Below are positions 1 to 8,001 of a stretch of DNA of 33,652 nucleotides, piece by piece. Positions within the stretch are counted from its first letter, which is position 1, and the number at the start of each line of letters is the position of its first letter. Made by a program: the position numbers and the translations under genes. The notes below the pieces were generated by a model. That model had not been told where the DNA came from. It ran no database searches and worked only from the letters and a program-made list of their open reading frames with translations. The DNA is taken from assembly GCF_000716335.1 (NCBI RefSeq), contig NZ_KL591020.1:142588-176239 (forward strand). Direction: 5' to 3'. Source of the stretch: Streptomyces sp. NRRL S-118. GTDB lineage: Bacteria > Actinomycetota > Actinomycetes > Streptomycetales > Streptomycetaceae.

Positions 1-22
1 GTCCCGGGGTGGTCCCCGGGAC
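1..22 (-). terminator. Hairpin downstream of apt
   Basis: A perfect 9-bp inverted repeat (GTCCCGGGG / CCCCGGGAC, 4-nt loop TGGT) lies 25 bases past the apt stop codon. It could terminate the secDF-apt transcript or reduce read-through into the next gene, which is relA in related genomes. There is no visible U-tract, and the stem may extend beyond the window edge. Confidence 0.55.
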
Positions 23-46
23 GCCCGCCGTTCACCTCGTGCCTGG

Positions 47-592
47 TCAGAGCGTGATCAGGGCCTCCAGTGGAGCGCCGCGCAGGGCGGGCTCCAAGCG
101 GGCCCGGCCGCCGAGGAAACCGAGCTCCATGAGGACCGCGACACCGGCGACCTCGGCGCCGGCCCGCCGGATGAGCTCCAGCGATGCCTCGGCGGTGCCG
201 CCGGTGGCCAGGACGTCGTCGATGACCATGACGCGGTCACCGGCGGCCAGGTCCTCGGCGTGCACCTCGATCTCGGCGGAGCCGTACTCCAGGTCGTACG
301 CCTGGCTCAGCGTGGCACCGGGGAGCTTGCCCGCCTTGCGCACCGGGATGAACCCCAGCTCCGCGGTGACGGCGACCGGTGCGGCGAGGATGAACCCGCG
401 CGCCTCCAGGCCGACGATCTTCGTCGCGCCGCTGCGGAGGCACAACTCGGCCAGCGCGCCCGTGAGCGCGCGGAACGCCTGCGGGTCCGCGAGCAGCGGG
501 GTGATGTCCTTGAACACCACGCCCGGCTTCGGGTGGTCGGGGACGTCCCGGATCCGGCTGAGCAGCAGCTCCTGGGTACTGACGGCGGTCAC
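47..592 (-). CDS. apt: Adenine phosphoribosyltransferase
   Basis: This 181-aa protein salvages adenine: adenine plus PRPP gives AMP plus pyrophosphate, in the cytosol. The PRPP-binding signature (VMVIDDVLATGGT, about residues 121-133) is intact, as are the upstream FKDITPLL and GLEARGF segments typical of the type I PRTase Apt family. Length matches the family norm of 170-185 aa. The GTG start at 592 overlaps the secF stop as GTGA (4 bp), so translation is probably coupled to secF. No separate SD is needed. The order secD-secF-apt, followed by relA outside the window, is the usual actinobacterial arrangement and places purine salvage next to (p)ppGpp metabolism. Confidence 0.96.
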   Translation of the reverse strand: MTAVSTQELLLSRIRDVPDHPKPGVVFKDITPLLADPQAFRALTGALAELCLRSGATKIVGLEARGFILAAPVAVTAELGFIPVRKAGKLPGATLSQAYDLEYGSAEIEVHAEDLAAGDRVMVIDDVLATGGTAEASLELIRRAGAEVAGVAVLMELGFLGGRARLEPALRGAPLEALITL

Positions 593-1701
593 CGGCGCTT
601 CCCCCGGCCCCGGGTGGGCTGGCGGCGCTGACCGACGACGGCACCGGCGGGGGTGACGTCCGCGGGGGCGCCGTCGAGGGCACCGTCCGTGTCCTCGGCG
701 CCGTCCGGGCCCTCGGGGGATTCGCCCTTGGCGGCCGCGGCGGCGCGCTTGGCGAGGACGCGCTTCTTCAGGGCCTTCATCTGCGGGTCGCGTTCCTTGA
801 GGTCCGCGACGAGCGGCGTGGCGATGAAGATCGAGGAGTACGCACCGGCGGCGAGGCCGACGAACAGCGACAGCGAGATGTCGTTCAGCATGCCGGCGCC
901 GAGGACGCCGCCGCCGATGAAGAGCAGGCCGGCGACCGGCAGCAGCGCCACCACGGTGGTGTTGATGGAGCGCACCAGGGTGCTGTTGAGGCTGCGGTTG
1001 GCGATCTCGCTGTAGGTCCAGCGGGTCTGCTTGGTGATGTCCCTCGAACCCTCCTTGAGACCGTCGAAGACGACGACGGTGTCGTAGAGGGAGTAACCGA
1101 GGATCGTGAGCAGACCGATCACGGTACCGGGAGTGACCTCGAAGCCCACCAGGGCGTAGATGCCGACGGTGATCGTGAGGTCGTGGATCAGGGCGATCAG
1201 CGCGGCGAGGGCCATGCGCCACTCGAAGGCGATGGCGAGGTAGATCACCACGAGGATCATGAAGACCCCGAGGCCCGTCCACGCCTTGTTGGCGATCTGC
1301 TCACCCCAGCTGGGTCCGACCAGCTCGGCGTTGAGCTTGTCCTCCGGGACCTTCAGGTCGTCGGCCAGGGCGGTCTTGATCTTGTCCGCCTGGGTGGTGT
1401 CCACATCGCTGATCTGGATGCGGAGACCGCCGGTGCCCAGCTCCTGGACGATCGGGATGTGCCCGGAGACCTCTTCGGCGACCTCACGGGCCTCGGTCAC
1501 GGACACCGCGGTCTTGGGCGTCGTGATGACCACGCCGCCCTTGAACTCGATACCCATGTTGAGGCCCTGCACCATCAGGCCCACGACGGCCGTGATGGTG
1601 ATCAGGATGGAGATGCCGTACCAGATCATGCGCTTGCCGACGAAGTCGTAGCCGACCTCGCCGCGGTACAGGCGGGCGCCGATGCTGCCGAGTCGTGACA
1701 T
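589..1701 (-). CDS. secF: Protein translocase subunit SecF
   Basis: A 370-aa integral membrane subunit of the SecDF complex, which uses the proton-motive force to help pull secreted proteins through SecYEG. The N-terminal membrane segment is followed by GIEFKGG (residues 50-56), the SecF form of the GxDFxGG signature. The C-terminal half carries a cluster of hydrophobic helices, including the stretch near VIGLLTILGYSLYDTVVVFD that is conserved in SecF. A charged, Ala-rich C-tail follows. The ATG at 1701 is chosen because AAGGAGG sits 7-8 nt upstream inside the end of secD and the secD stop is one base away. An upstream in-frame extension would run through secD and is rejected. The 3' end overlaps apt by 4 bp. 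Confidence 0.97.
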   Translation of the reverse strand: MSRLGSIGARLYRGEVGYDFVGKRMIWYGISILITITAVVGLMVQGLNMGIEFKGGVVITTPKTAVSVTEAREVAEEVSGHIPIVQELGTGGLRIQISDVDTTQADKIKTALADDLKVPEDKLNAELVGPSWGEQIANKAWTGLGVFMILVVIYLAIAFEWRMALAALIALIHDLTITVGIYALVGFEVTPGTVIGLLTILGYSLYDTVVVFDGLKEGSRDITKQTRWTYSEIANRSLNSTLVRSINTTVVALLPVAGLLFIGGGVLGAGMLNDISLSLFVGLAAGAYSSIFIATPLVADLKERDPQMKALKKRVLAKRAAAAAKGESPEGPDGAEDTDGALDGAPADVTPAGAVVGQRRQPTRGRGKRR

Positions 1702-1702
1702 C

Positions 1703-3454
1703 TCACGCCTCCTTCGGGTCGATGGTCGGGGCGGCGGCGCGGCGCGAGCGGCGCAGCGGCGGCTTGGCTCCGAGCCGCTTCGGGTCCAGACCCGACCACG
1801 GGTGGCCACTGCCGAAGAACTTCGTACGGGCGAACAGCGTCATCAGCGGCTTGGTGAAGAGGAACACCACGACGACGTCGAGCAGGGTCGTCAGCCCGAG
1901 CGTGAACGCGAAGCCCTGGACCTTGCCGACGGTCACGATGAACAGCACCGCGGCGGCGAGGAACGACACGAAGTCGGAGACGAGGATGGTGCGCCGGGCA
2001 CGCGGCCAGGCGCGCTCGACGGCCGGGCGGAGCGTACGGCCTTCCCGGATCTCGTCACGGACACGTTCGAAGTACACGATGAACGAGTCCGCGGTGATAC
2101 CGATGGCGACGATGGCGCCGCAGACGGCCGGCAGGTTCAGCGCGAAGCCGATGGCCGGGCCGAGCAGGGACATCAGCGCGTACGTGAGGATCGCCGAGGC
2201 GAGCAGGCTGAGGAGCGCGATCACCGACAGGCCCCGGTAGTACACCACCAGGTAGATCACGACGAGGGCGAGACCGATGGCACCGGCGATCAGACCGGCC
2301 TTGAGCTGCTCGCCGCCGAGCGCCGCGGTGACGGTGGTGACGCTCTCCTCGACGAACGACAGGGGCAGCGCACCGTAGGACAGGATGTTGGCCAGGTCGG
2401 TGGCGGAGTCCTGGTTGAAGCTGCCGGAGATCTCGGCGCTGCCGCCGCCGATGGCGCTGCTGACGGACGGGGCGGAGACCACCTGTCCGTCGAGCATGAT
2501 CGCGAACTGGTTCTGCGGCGGGGCCTGCGAGGCGAGCTTGCCGGTGGTCTGGGCGAACTTCTTGGTGCCCTTGTCGGTGAAGCCGAGCTGGACGATCCAC
2601 ATGCCGCGCTGCGGGTCGAGGACGGCCTTGGCCTCGTCGACGTCCGTGCCCTCGACCTCGGACGGGCCGAGGATGTACTTGGCGTCGCCCTCACTGCCGC
2701 AGGCCACGGTGGGCTTGGCGGGATCGGCGTTGCGCGCCGGGTTGGGCACCTCCTTGGTGCCCTTCTTCGGCGTGCAGTCGAGCGCGGCGAACTGCTTGTC
2801 CAGGGCGGCGGTGCCCGGGTCGGCGGAACCGCTCGGCTGCGGGGTCCCGGACGGGCTCGGCTGGGTGCCGGGCTTGCCGGAGGTGCTGGCCGAAGGCGTG
2901 GGCGCCTTCTTCAGCGCGTCGGTGACGGCACGGCCCTGGGTCGTGGCGCCCGGCGTGGGCGTGGCCTTGCCGCTGGGGGCCGGCTTGCCGCTGGGCGTGG
3001 CGCTCGGCGTGCCGTCGGCGGAGGGGTCGGGCAGCGGTGTGTTGCCCGAGACCGCGACCACGGGCCGGAAGTACAGCTGGGCGGTGGTGCCGACCTGCTC
3101 ACGGGCCTGCTCGGAGTTCGTCGCCTTGGGGATGTTGACGATGATGTGCCGGTTGCCCTGCTGCTGGACCTCGGACTCCGAGACACCCAGACCGTTGACG
3201 CGGCGCTCGATGATGCCGATCGCGGTCTGCATGTTGGTGTTGTTGATCGAGTCCGGCTTGCCCGGCTGGTTCTCGGCCCTGAGCGTGATGCTCGTACCGC
3301 CGGCGAGGTCGATGCCCAGGCGCGGGGTGAGGTCCCCGGTCGCGAACATGCCGCCGACGAGGGCGCCCATGACGACCAGGATCAAGGCCAGGGCGCGCCC
3401 CGGCCTGCCCTGGCCCCCCGTCGCCGGCCCTCTGCCCTTCTTGGGTGCTGCCAC
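1703..3454 (-). CDS. secD: Protein translocase subunit SecD
   Basis: A 583-aa membrane subunit of the Sec translocon accessory complex. It has one N-terminal membrane segment (about residues 20-38), the LGIDLAGG motif (46-53), a large extracytoplasmic domain, and about five C-terminal helices (from about residue 385) containing the conserved AVCGAIVAIGITADSFIV region. Residues 141-213 form a low-complexity Pro/Ser/Thr/Gly/Lys linker in the extracytoplasmic P1 region, common in actinobacterial SecD and probably unstructured. The GTG start at 3454 is preceded by AGGGAG. A 149-bp gap holding a strong hairpin separates it from yajC, so secDF may not be fully co-expressed with yajC. Confidence 0.97.
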   Translation of the reverse strand: MAAPKKGRGPATGGQGRPGRALALILVVMGALVGGMFATGDLTPRLGIDLAGGTSITLRAENQPGKPDSINNTNMQTAIGIIERRVNGLGVSESEVQQQGNRHIIVNIPKATNSEQAREQVGTTAQLYFRPVVAVSGNTPLPDPSADGTPSATPSGKPAPSGKATPTPGATTQGRAVTDALKKAPTPSASTSGKPGTQPSPSGTPQPSGSADPGTAALDKQFAALDCTPKKGTKEVPNPARNADPAKPTVACGSEGDAKYILGPSEVEGTDVDEAKAVLDPQRGMWIVQLGFTDKGTKKFAQTTGKLASQAPPQNQFAIMLDGQVVSAPSVSSAIGGGSAEISGSFNQDSATDLANILSYGALPLSFVEESVTTVTAALGGEQLKAGLIAGAIGLALVVIYLVVYYRGLSVIALLSLLASAILTYALMSLLGPAIGFALNLPAVCGAIVAIGITADSFIVYFERVRDEIREGRTLRPAVERAWPRARRTILVSDFVSFLAAAVLFIVTVGKVQGFAFTLGLTTLLDVVVVFLFTKPLMTLFARTKFFGSGHPWSGLDPKRLGAKPPLRRSRRAAAPTIDPKEA

Positions 3455-3554
3455 CTTCTCGTTTCTCCCTGTCCAACCGCCATGCGCCGGGTGAGCGCCG
3501 TGGCGGCCACGAAGTGGTGTGGGGATTCCCCCGCGTGTGTCGGCACGGACGCGC

Positions 3555-3591
3555 GGACCGCGCTACGCCGCCCGGCGGCGTCACGCGGTCC
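3555..3591 (-). terminator. Strong hairpin between yajC and secD
   Basis: A 37-nt structure: outer stem GGACCGCG/CGCGGTCC (8 bp), a 2x2 internal loop, then inner stem ACGCCGC/GCGGCGT closing on a tiny loop. It begins 13 bases after the yajC stop codon and ends about 100 bases before the secD start. It could be a yajC terminator, an attenuator or an mRNA-processing site. No U-tract follows. Confidence 0.6.
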
Positions 3592-3603
3592 CCGGATGAT
3601 GCC

Positions 3604-4062
3604 TTACTTCGCGTCGGTGTCGCCGTCGCTCTTGTCGTCGGTCTTCGCGTCGCGCCGGCTCTCCTCGGCGTCCTTCTTGCCCAGGTCGATCTTGTCACCC
3701 TCGGTGGCCCCGGCCTCCGCGGCCTCGGTCAGCGACGAGGCGTCGTCCGGGACGACAGGGGCGTCGGTCTTGAGCTCGGTGTCACCGTGGACGATGCGGT
3801 TGTACTCGTCGTCCTCGAGCACGGCACCGACCGCGTTCTTGGCGTAGACGGCGTGGACGCCCGGGGCGACCTCCAGGAGGACCGTGTCCTCGCCGACCTC
3901 CTTGACGGTGGCGTACATCCCCCCGATCGTCCGCACGCCGGTGCCGGGCTGCATCTGGTTGCGCATTTCGACCGCTTGCTGCTGCTTCTTCTTCGCAGAG
4001 CGGGTCATCAGGAACATGGCCCCGATGAGGACGATGAACGGGAGGAGGGTCATGATGCTCAC
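3604..4062 (-). CDS. yajC: Preprotein translocase accessory subunit YajC
   Basis: A 152-aa single-pass membrane protein that associates with SecDF. The N-terminal hydrophobic segment (about residues 3-19) is followed by a basic KKKQQQ stretch. Next comes the YajC core, with PGTGVRTIGGMYATV and the VLLEVAPG strand. The last 50 residues are highly charged (Asp, Glu, Lys) and look disordered, longer than in E. coli YajC (110 aa). The GTG at 4062 is chosen with GAAGGA about 12 nt upstream. An ATG three codons downstream (4053) is an alternative. It has its own likely promoter just upstream, separating it from ruvB. Confidence 0.93.
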   Translation of the reverse strand: MSIMTLLPFIVLIGAMFLMTRSAKKKQQQAVEMRNQMQPGTGVRTIGGMYATVKEVGEDTVLLEVAPGVHAVYAKNAVGAVLEDDEYNRIVHGDTELKTDAPVVPDDASSLTEAAEAGATEGDKIDLGKKDAEESRRDAKTDDKSDGDTDAK

Positions 4063-4123
4063 GGGACGACAAATCCTTCACACGGTCGCGGGGAACCGCG
4101 GCCTGATCTTCGGGGGTGGGCAC

Positions 4124-4141
4124 GCCGACCGAAGGGTCGGC
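4124..4141 (-). other. Hairpin in yajC 5' leader
   Basis: A perfect 7-bp stem, GCCGACC/GGTCGGC, with a CUUC tetraloop on the minus strand. It starts within a few bases of the transcription start predicted from the -10 box at 4150-4155. It would therefore form the 5' end of the yajC mRNA, where it could stabilise the transcript. It could instead be a weak ruvB terminator. Confidence 0.45.
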
Positions 4142-4149
4142 ATCGGCGG

Positions 4150-4179
4150 AGTCTAGGCGAGTCCGCATCGATGGAACAA
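4150..4179 (-). promoter_or_regulatory. Probable promoter for yajC (secDF-apt)
   Basis: On the minus strand, TTGTTC (4174-4179) and TAGACT (4150-4155) are separated by 18 bp, a good match to the principal sigma factor (HrdB) consensus. It lies in the 164-bp gap between ruvB and yajC and would give a leader of about 80 nt. Confidence 0.6.
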
Positions 4180-4226
4180 CGCCCAGCATGGCACCGTGGT
4201 TCCTGCCCCGGCCACTGACGCCGCCG

Positions 4227-5306
4227 TCACGCCCCGAACAAGCCCTGTTGTCCCCTTCCCGGGCCTCCTGCCTGCGGCGGCACGAGTCCGAGGTGTGTCC
4301 AGGCGGCGGGGGTGGCGACCCTCCCCCGGGGCGTGCGGGCCAGCAGACCCTCCCGTACGAGGAACGGCTCGGCGACCTCCTCGACCGTCTCGCGCTCCTC
4401 CCCGACGGCCACGGCGAGCGTGGACAGGCCGACCGGGCCGCCGCCGAAGAGCTTGAGCAGCGCCTGCAGCACCGCGCGGTCCAGGCGGTCCAGGCCGCGG
4501 CCGTCCACCTCGTACACCTGCAGCGCGGTGGCCGCGATCTCGCGCGTGATCACGCCGTCGGCCTTGACCTGGGCGTAGTCGCGGACGCGGCGCAGCAACC
4601 GGTTGGCGATACGGGGCGTACCGCGGGACCGGCCGGCGATCTCGGCGGCTCCGTCGGCCTCGATGTGGACGTCGAGGAGCGCGGCGGAGCGGCGGATGAC
4701 GCGCTCCAGCTCGGCCGGGGCGTAGAACTCCATGTGGGCGGTGAAGCCGAAGCGGTCGCGCAGCGGGGGCGGCAGCAGGCCGGCCCGGGTGGTGGCGCCG
4801 ACCAGCGTGAACGGCGGCAGCTCCAGCGGGATGGCGGTGGCGCCGGGCCCCTTGCCGACGATGACGTCGACGCGGAAGTCCTCCATCGCCATGTAGAGCA
4901 TCTCCTCGGCGGGGCGGGACATCCGGTGGATCTCGTCGAGGAAGAGGACCTCGCCCTCCTGGAGCGAGGAGAGGATCGCGGCGAGGTCTCCGGCATGCTG
5001 GATGGCGGGGCCGGAGGTGATCCGGATGGGGGCGCCCATCTCGGTGGCGATGATCATGGAGAGGGTGGTCTTGCCGAGGCCGGGCGCGCCGGAGAGCAGG
5101 ACGTGGTCGGCGGTGGCACCGCGGGCGAGGGCCGCCTTGAGCACCAGGTCCAGCTGCTCGCGCACCCGCTCCTGGCCCACGAACTCGTCCAGCGACTTGG
5201 GGCGCAGCGCGGCTTCGACGGCCTGGTCCTCGCCGTCGGCGGAGGCGCCGACCAGTCGCTCGCCGGCGGTGTCGTCGCTGGTGGGTGCGGTGTCGTCCCA
5301 GTTCAC
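4227..5306 (-). CDS. ruvB: Holliday junction branch migration helicase RuvB
   Basis: A 359-aa AAA+ motor that forms hexameric rings and drives branch migration of Holliday junctions with RuvA. Visible motifs: Walker A GAPGLGKT (73-80), Walker B LFLDEIHR (121-128), the sensor region ATTRAG (171-176), and the arginine-finger region PLRDRFG. The C-terminal winged helix includes [15 protein letters not shown]. The N-terminus is about 25 residues longer than E. coli RuvB and acidic. The GTG start at 5306 has no textbook SD. Instead it is preceded by three tandem copies of GAGGCAA, the nearest GAGG lying 9-12 nt away. It is downstream of ruvA by 44 bp in the ruvCAB operon. Confidence 0.97.
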   Translation of the reverse strand: MNWDDTAPTSDDTAGERLVGASADGEDQAVEAALRPKSLDEFVGQERVREQLDLVLKAALARGATADHVLLSGAPGLGKTTLSMIIATEMGAPIRITSGPAIQHAGDLAAILSSLQEGEVLFLDEIHRMSRPAEEMLYMAMEDFRVDVIVGKGPGATAIPLELPPFTLVGATTRAGLLPPPLRDRFGFTAHMEFYAPAELERVIRRSAALLDVHIEADGAAEIAGRSRGTPRIANRLLRRVRDYAQVKADGVITREIAATALQVYEVDGRGLDRLDRAVLQALLKLFGGGPVGLSTLAVAVGEERETVEEVAEPFLVREGLLARTPRGRVATPAAWTHLGLVPPQAGGPGRGQQGLFGA

Positions 5307-5312
5307 AGTGGG

Positions 5313-5333
5313 TTGCCTCTTGCCTCTTGCCTC
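5313..5333 (-). repeat. Three tandem 7-bp repeats at the ruvB ribosome-binding site
   Basis: The heptamer TTGCCTC occurs three times without interruption (minus-strand mRNA GAGGCAA x3), ending 6 bases before the ruvB GTG start. Each copy supplies a GAGG that can pair with 16S rRNA. Copy-number change by replication slippage would alter SD spacing. Confidence 0.85.
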
Positions 5334-5350
5334 GGGATCGGCGGTACGGG

Positions 5351-5962
5351 TCAGCGGGTGCGGTTCAGGGTCTGCAGGGCGGCCTTGAGGAGCTGCCCGA
5401 TCGGCGGCTCGCCGCCGGCCGCCTCGGCCTGCGGGGTCACCGCGGCGACGGCCTCGTCGGCCTCGCGGGTGGCGTAGCCCAGGCCGAGCAGCGCGGCGTG
5501 CAGCTGGTCGCGCCAGGAGGCGGTGACCGCCGAGCCGACGGCGGCGGGTGCCGTGCCCGTCGGTGCGCCGAGCCGGTCCTTGAGCTCCAGCAGCAGTTTC
5601 TGCGCGCCCTTCTTGCCGATGCCGGGCACGGCGGTGAGCGCCTTCTCGTCACCGGAGGCCACCGCTGCGCGCAGCGCGTCCGGGGAGTGCACGGCGAGCA
5701 TGGCCTGCGCCAGGCGGGGGCCGACGCCACTGGCGGTCTGGAGCAGCTCGAAGACCTGTCGCTCGTCGTCGTCGGCGAAGCCGTACAGCGTGAGCGAGTC
5801 CTCCCGGACCACCAATGAGGTGGCCAGGCGGGCTTCCTGACCCACCCTCAGGCCGGACAGGGTGTCGGGCGTGCACTGGACGGCCATGCCGATGCCGCCG
5901 ACCTCGATCACGGCCGTGGTCGGGGCGAGGGCGGCGACGGGGCCGCTCACGAAGGCGATCAT
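5351..5962 (-). CDS. ruvA: Holliday junction DNA helicase subunit RuvA
   Basis: A 203-aa protein that binds four-way junctions as a tetramer and loads RuvB. The N-terminal OB-fold domain begins [10 protein letters not shown]. Helix-hairpin-helix motifs are visible around [17 protein letters not shown] and [16 protein letters not shown]. The C-terminal domain III ([15 protein letters not shown]) contacts RuvB. Length is as in E. coli (203 aa). The ATG at 5962 overlaps the ruvC stop as ATGA, so the two are translationally coupled. Longer readings upstream cross ruvC in another frame and are not real. Confidence 0.97.
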   Translation of the reverse strand: MIAFVSGPVAALAPTTAVIEVGGIGMAVQCTPDTLSGLRVGQEARLATSLVVREDSLTLYGFADDDERQVFELLQTASGVGPRLAQAMLAVHSPDALRAAVASGDEKALTAVPGIGKKGAQKLLLELKDRLGAPTGTAPAAVGSAVTASWRDQLHAALLGLGYATREADEAVAAVTPQAEAAGGEPPIGQLLKAALQTLNRTR

Positions 5963-6492
5963 GCGGTACGGCCTTTCATGGCTCGATGGGCGGCGACGGC
6001 TTGCTGGAGCCGGTTCTGGGCGGGGGCCCGCCAGATGTGGCAGATGGCGAGGGCCAGGGCGTCCGCGGCGTCGGCCGGCCTGGGCGGCGCGTCCAGCCGC
6101 AGGAGCCGGGTGACCATGGCGCCGACCTGCGCCTTGTCGGCGCGGCCGCTGCCGGTGACGGCGGCCTTGACCTCGCTGGGGGTGTGCAGGGCGACGGGCA
6201 GTCCGCGGCGGGAGGCGCACAGGATGGCGACGGCGCTGGCCTGGGCGGTGCCCATCACCGTCCGTACGTTGTGCTGGCTGAAGACCCGCTCGACCGCGAC
6301 CAGTTCGGGCCGGTGCTCGTCCAGCCACTCCTCGATGCCCCGCTCGATGGCGACCAGGCGGTGGCCGGTCTCCGCGTCCGCGGGCGTACGGACCACACCG
6401 ACGCCGAGCATGGTCAGCGGACGCCCGGCGACTCCCTCCACGACGCCGACTCCGCATCGCGTCAGTCCTGGGTCCACCCCGAGAACGCGCAC
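5959..6492 (-). CDS. ruvC: Crossover junction endodeoxyribonuclease RuvC
   Basis: A 177-aa resolvase that cuts Holliday junctions symmetrically as a Mg2+-dependent dimer. All four acidic catalytic residues of the RNase H-like fold are present: D7 (GVDPG), E68 (AVERV), D141 and D144 (DAADALALA). Length equals the family norm of about 173 aa. The GTG start at 6492 has an excellent SD (GAAGGAGG) 6-7 nt upstream. It is the first gene of the ruvCAB operon. A TAGCCT -10-like box lies at 6522-6527, about 30 bp upstream, without a clear -35 element. Confidence 0.97.
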   Translation of the reverse strand: MRVLGVDPGLTRCGVGVVEGVAGRPLTMLGVGVVRTPADAETGHRLVAIERGIEEWLDEHRPELVAVERVFSQHNVRTVMGTAQASAVAILCASRRGLPVALHTPSEVKAAVTGSGRADKAQVGAMVTRLLRLDAPPRPADAADALALAICHIWRAPAQNRLQQAVAAHRAMKGRTA

Positions 6493-6521
6493 GCCACCCC
6501 TCCTTCGACAACTGTTCGTGC

Positions 6522-6527
6522 AGGCTA
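6522..6527 (-). promoter_or_regulatory. Candidate -10 box of the ruvC promoter
   Basis: TAGCCT on the minus strand, about 30 bases before the ruvC start, would give a short leader containing the SD. No convincing -35 hexamer is seen at 16-19 bp, so this is only a candidate. Confidence 0.35.
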
Positions 6528-6547
6528 GCGGGTGGCACTGACAACGC

Positions 6548-6582
6548 GACGGGCCGACGGGGTGTGTTCCCGTCGGCCCGTC
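6548..6582 (-). terminator. Terminator downstream of yebC
   Basis: A perfect 14-bp inverted repeat (GACGGGCCGACGGG / CCCGTCGGCCCGTC) with a 7-nt loop begins 14 bases past the yebC stop. It lies between yebC and the ruvCAB operon, both on the minus strand, and so separates the two transcription units. No strong U-tract is present, as is usual in Streptomyces. Confidence 0.8.
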
Positions 6583-6595
6583 GCACCGGCGTGGG

Positions 6596-7348
6596 TCAGG
6601 CGTCGACCTTCGCCATGACGTCGTCGGAGACGTCGAAGTTGGCGAAGACGTTCTGCACGTCGTCGCTGTCCTCCAGCGCGTCGATCAGCTTGAAGATCTT
6701 GCGCGCGCCCTCCTCGTCCAGCTCGACCTGCATGGTCGGGACGAAGCTGGCCTCGGCCGACTCGTAGTCGATACCGGCCTCCTGGAGGGCGGTGCGGACC
6801 GCGACCAGGTCGGTGGCCTCGCTGATGACCTCGAAGTTCTCACCGAGGTCGTTGACCTCCTCGGCGCCGGCGTCCAGGACCGCGCCGAGCACGTCGTCCT
6901 CGCTGAGGTCGCCCTTGGGGAGGACGACGACGCCCTTGCGGTTGAAGAGGTACGACACGGAGCCCGGGTCGGCCATCGAGCCGCCGTTGCGGGTCATGGC
7001 CACGCGCACGTCGGAGGCGGCGCGGTTGCGGTTGTCGGTGAGGCACTCGATGAGCACCGCGACGCCGTTCGGCCCGTAGCCCTCGTACATGATCGTCTCG
7101 TAGTCGGCGCCACCGGCCTCAAGGCCGGCGCCGCGCTTGACCGCGGAGTCGATGTTCTTGTTCGGGACGGAGCTCTTCTTCGCCTTCTGGATGGCGTCGT
7201 AGAGCGTCGGGTTGCCGTCCGGGTCACCGCCGCCGGTGCGGGCCGCGACCTCGATGTTCTTGATCAGCTTCGCGAAGAGCTTGCCGCGCTTGGCGTCGAT
7301 CACGGCCTTCTTGTGCTTCGTCGTAGCCCATTTAGAGTGGCCGGACAT
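6596..7348 (-). CDS. yebC: YebC/PmpR family regulator
   Basis: A 250-aa member of the YebC/PmpR (TACO1) family. Members have been described as DNA-binding regulators and, more recently, as factors that relieve ribosome stalling. Which role applies here is not visible from sequence. The start [16 protein letters not shown] is the family hallmark. The middle contains [12 protein letters not shown] and [14 protein letters not shown], and the acidic C-terminus is typical. The ATG at 7348 has AAGGAG about 9 nt upstream. It sits between pdxT and ruvC, the standard actinobacterial position, where regulation of ruv or pdx genes has often been suggested but cannot be judged here. Confidence 0.95.
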   Translation of the reverse strand: MSGHSKWATTKHKKAVIDAKRGKLFAKLIKNIEVAARTGGGDPDGNPTLYDAIQKAKKSSVPNKNIDSAVKRGAGLEAGGADYETIMYEGYGPNGVAVLIECLTDNRNRAASDVRVAMTRNGGSMADPGSVSYLFNRKGVVVLPKGDLSEDDVLGAVLDAGAEEVNDLGENFEVISEATDLVAVRTALQEAGIDYESAEASFVPTMQVELDEEGARKIFKLIDALEDSDDVQNVFANFDVSDDVMAKVDA

Positions 7349-7393
7349 CTGCCTGTCTCCTTCGCGTAACCCGTTTCAGAACGAACCCGAGAG

Positions 7394-7399
7394 ATCCTA
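7394..7399 (-). promoter_or_regulatory. Candidate -10 box of the yebC promoter
   Basis: TAGGAT on the minus strand lies about 46 bases before the yebC start, in the 62-bp gap after pdxT. It fits the Streptomyces TAGGNT form of the -10 element. No good -35 is visible, and yebC could also be read from the pdxST promoter. Confidence 0.35.
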
Positions 7400-7410
7400 C
7401 CGGGACCGGA

Positions 7411-8001
7411 TCAGCTCGCGGCGCGCACCATGTCGACGAACAGGGCGTGCACCCGGTGGTCGCCGGTCAGTTCCGGGTGGAACGAGGTGGCCAGGGCGTT
7501 GTCCTGCCGCACGGCGACGATGTGACCGTCGTGCTCGGCGACGACCTCGGCCCGGGCGCCGACCGACTCGACCCAGGGGGCGCGGATGAAGACGCCTTCC
7601 ACCGGGCCGCCGTCGATGCCTTTGACCTCGACCGCGGCCTCGAAGGACTCGTTCTGCCGCCCGAAGGCGTTGCGGCGCACGATCATGTCGATGCCGCCGA
7701 GGGTCTCCTGGCCCGAGCGCGGGTCGAGGATCTTGTCGGCGAGCATGATCAGGCCGGCGCAGGTGCCGTAGACGGGCATGCCCGCCGCGATGCGCGCGCG
7801 CAGGGGCTCCATGAGACCGAACAGGACGGCCAGCTTGGAGATGGTGGTGGACTCGCCGCCGGGGATGACCAGTCCGTCGACCTCGGCCAGTTCCTCGGGG
7901 CGCCGGACCGGCCTGGCCACGGCGTCCGCCGCGGCCAGGGCGATCAGGTGCTCGCGTACGTCGCCCTGGAGAGCCAGGACGCCGATGAGCGGAGTGGTCA
8001 T
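7411..8001 (-). CDS. pdxT: Pyridoxal 5'-phosphate synthase glutaminase subunit PdxT
   Basis: A 196-aa class I glutamine amidotransferase subunit that hydrolyses glutamine and channels ammonia to PdxS for de novo vitamin B6 synthesis. The catalytic triad is visible: nucleophile C81 in YGTCAG, and H175 with E177 in SFHPEL. The PGGEST segment (47-52) forms the oxyanion-side loop. Length fits the family (about 190-200 aa). The ATG at 8001 shares one base with the pdxS stop (TGATG), so translation is coupled and subunit amounts matched for the 12:12 complex known for this enzyme. Confidence 0.97.
   Translation of the reverse strand: MTTPLIGVLALQGDVREHLIALAAADAVARPVRRPEELAEVDGLVIPGGESTTISKLAVLFGLMEPLRARIAAGMPVYGTCAGLIMLADKILDPRSGQETLGGIDMIVRRNAFGRQNESFEAAVEVKGIDGGPVEGVFIRAPWVESVGARAEVVAEHDGHIVAVRQDNALATSFHPELTGDHRVHALFVDMVRAAS

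Noticed and set aside
47..1282. A 411-codon open frame on the minus strand ending in apt
   Set aside because: Only the last 181 codons are apt. The upstream part is a GC-rich shadow of secF in another frame, and the GTGA junction with secF fixes the apt start.
1682..3847. A 721-codon plus-strand open frame opposite secD/yajC
   Set aside because: Repetitive Arg/Gly/Asp-rich translation antisense to well-conserved secD. Long antisense frames are normal in very GC-rich DNA.
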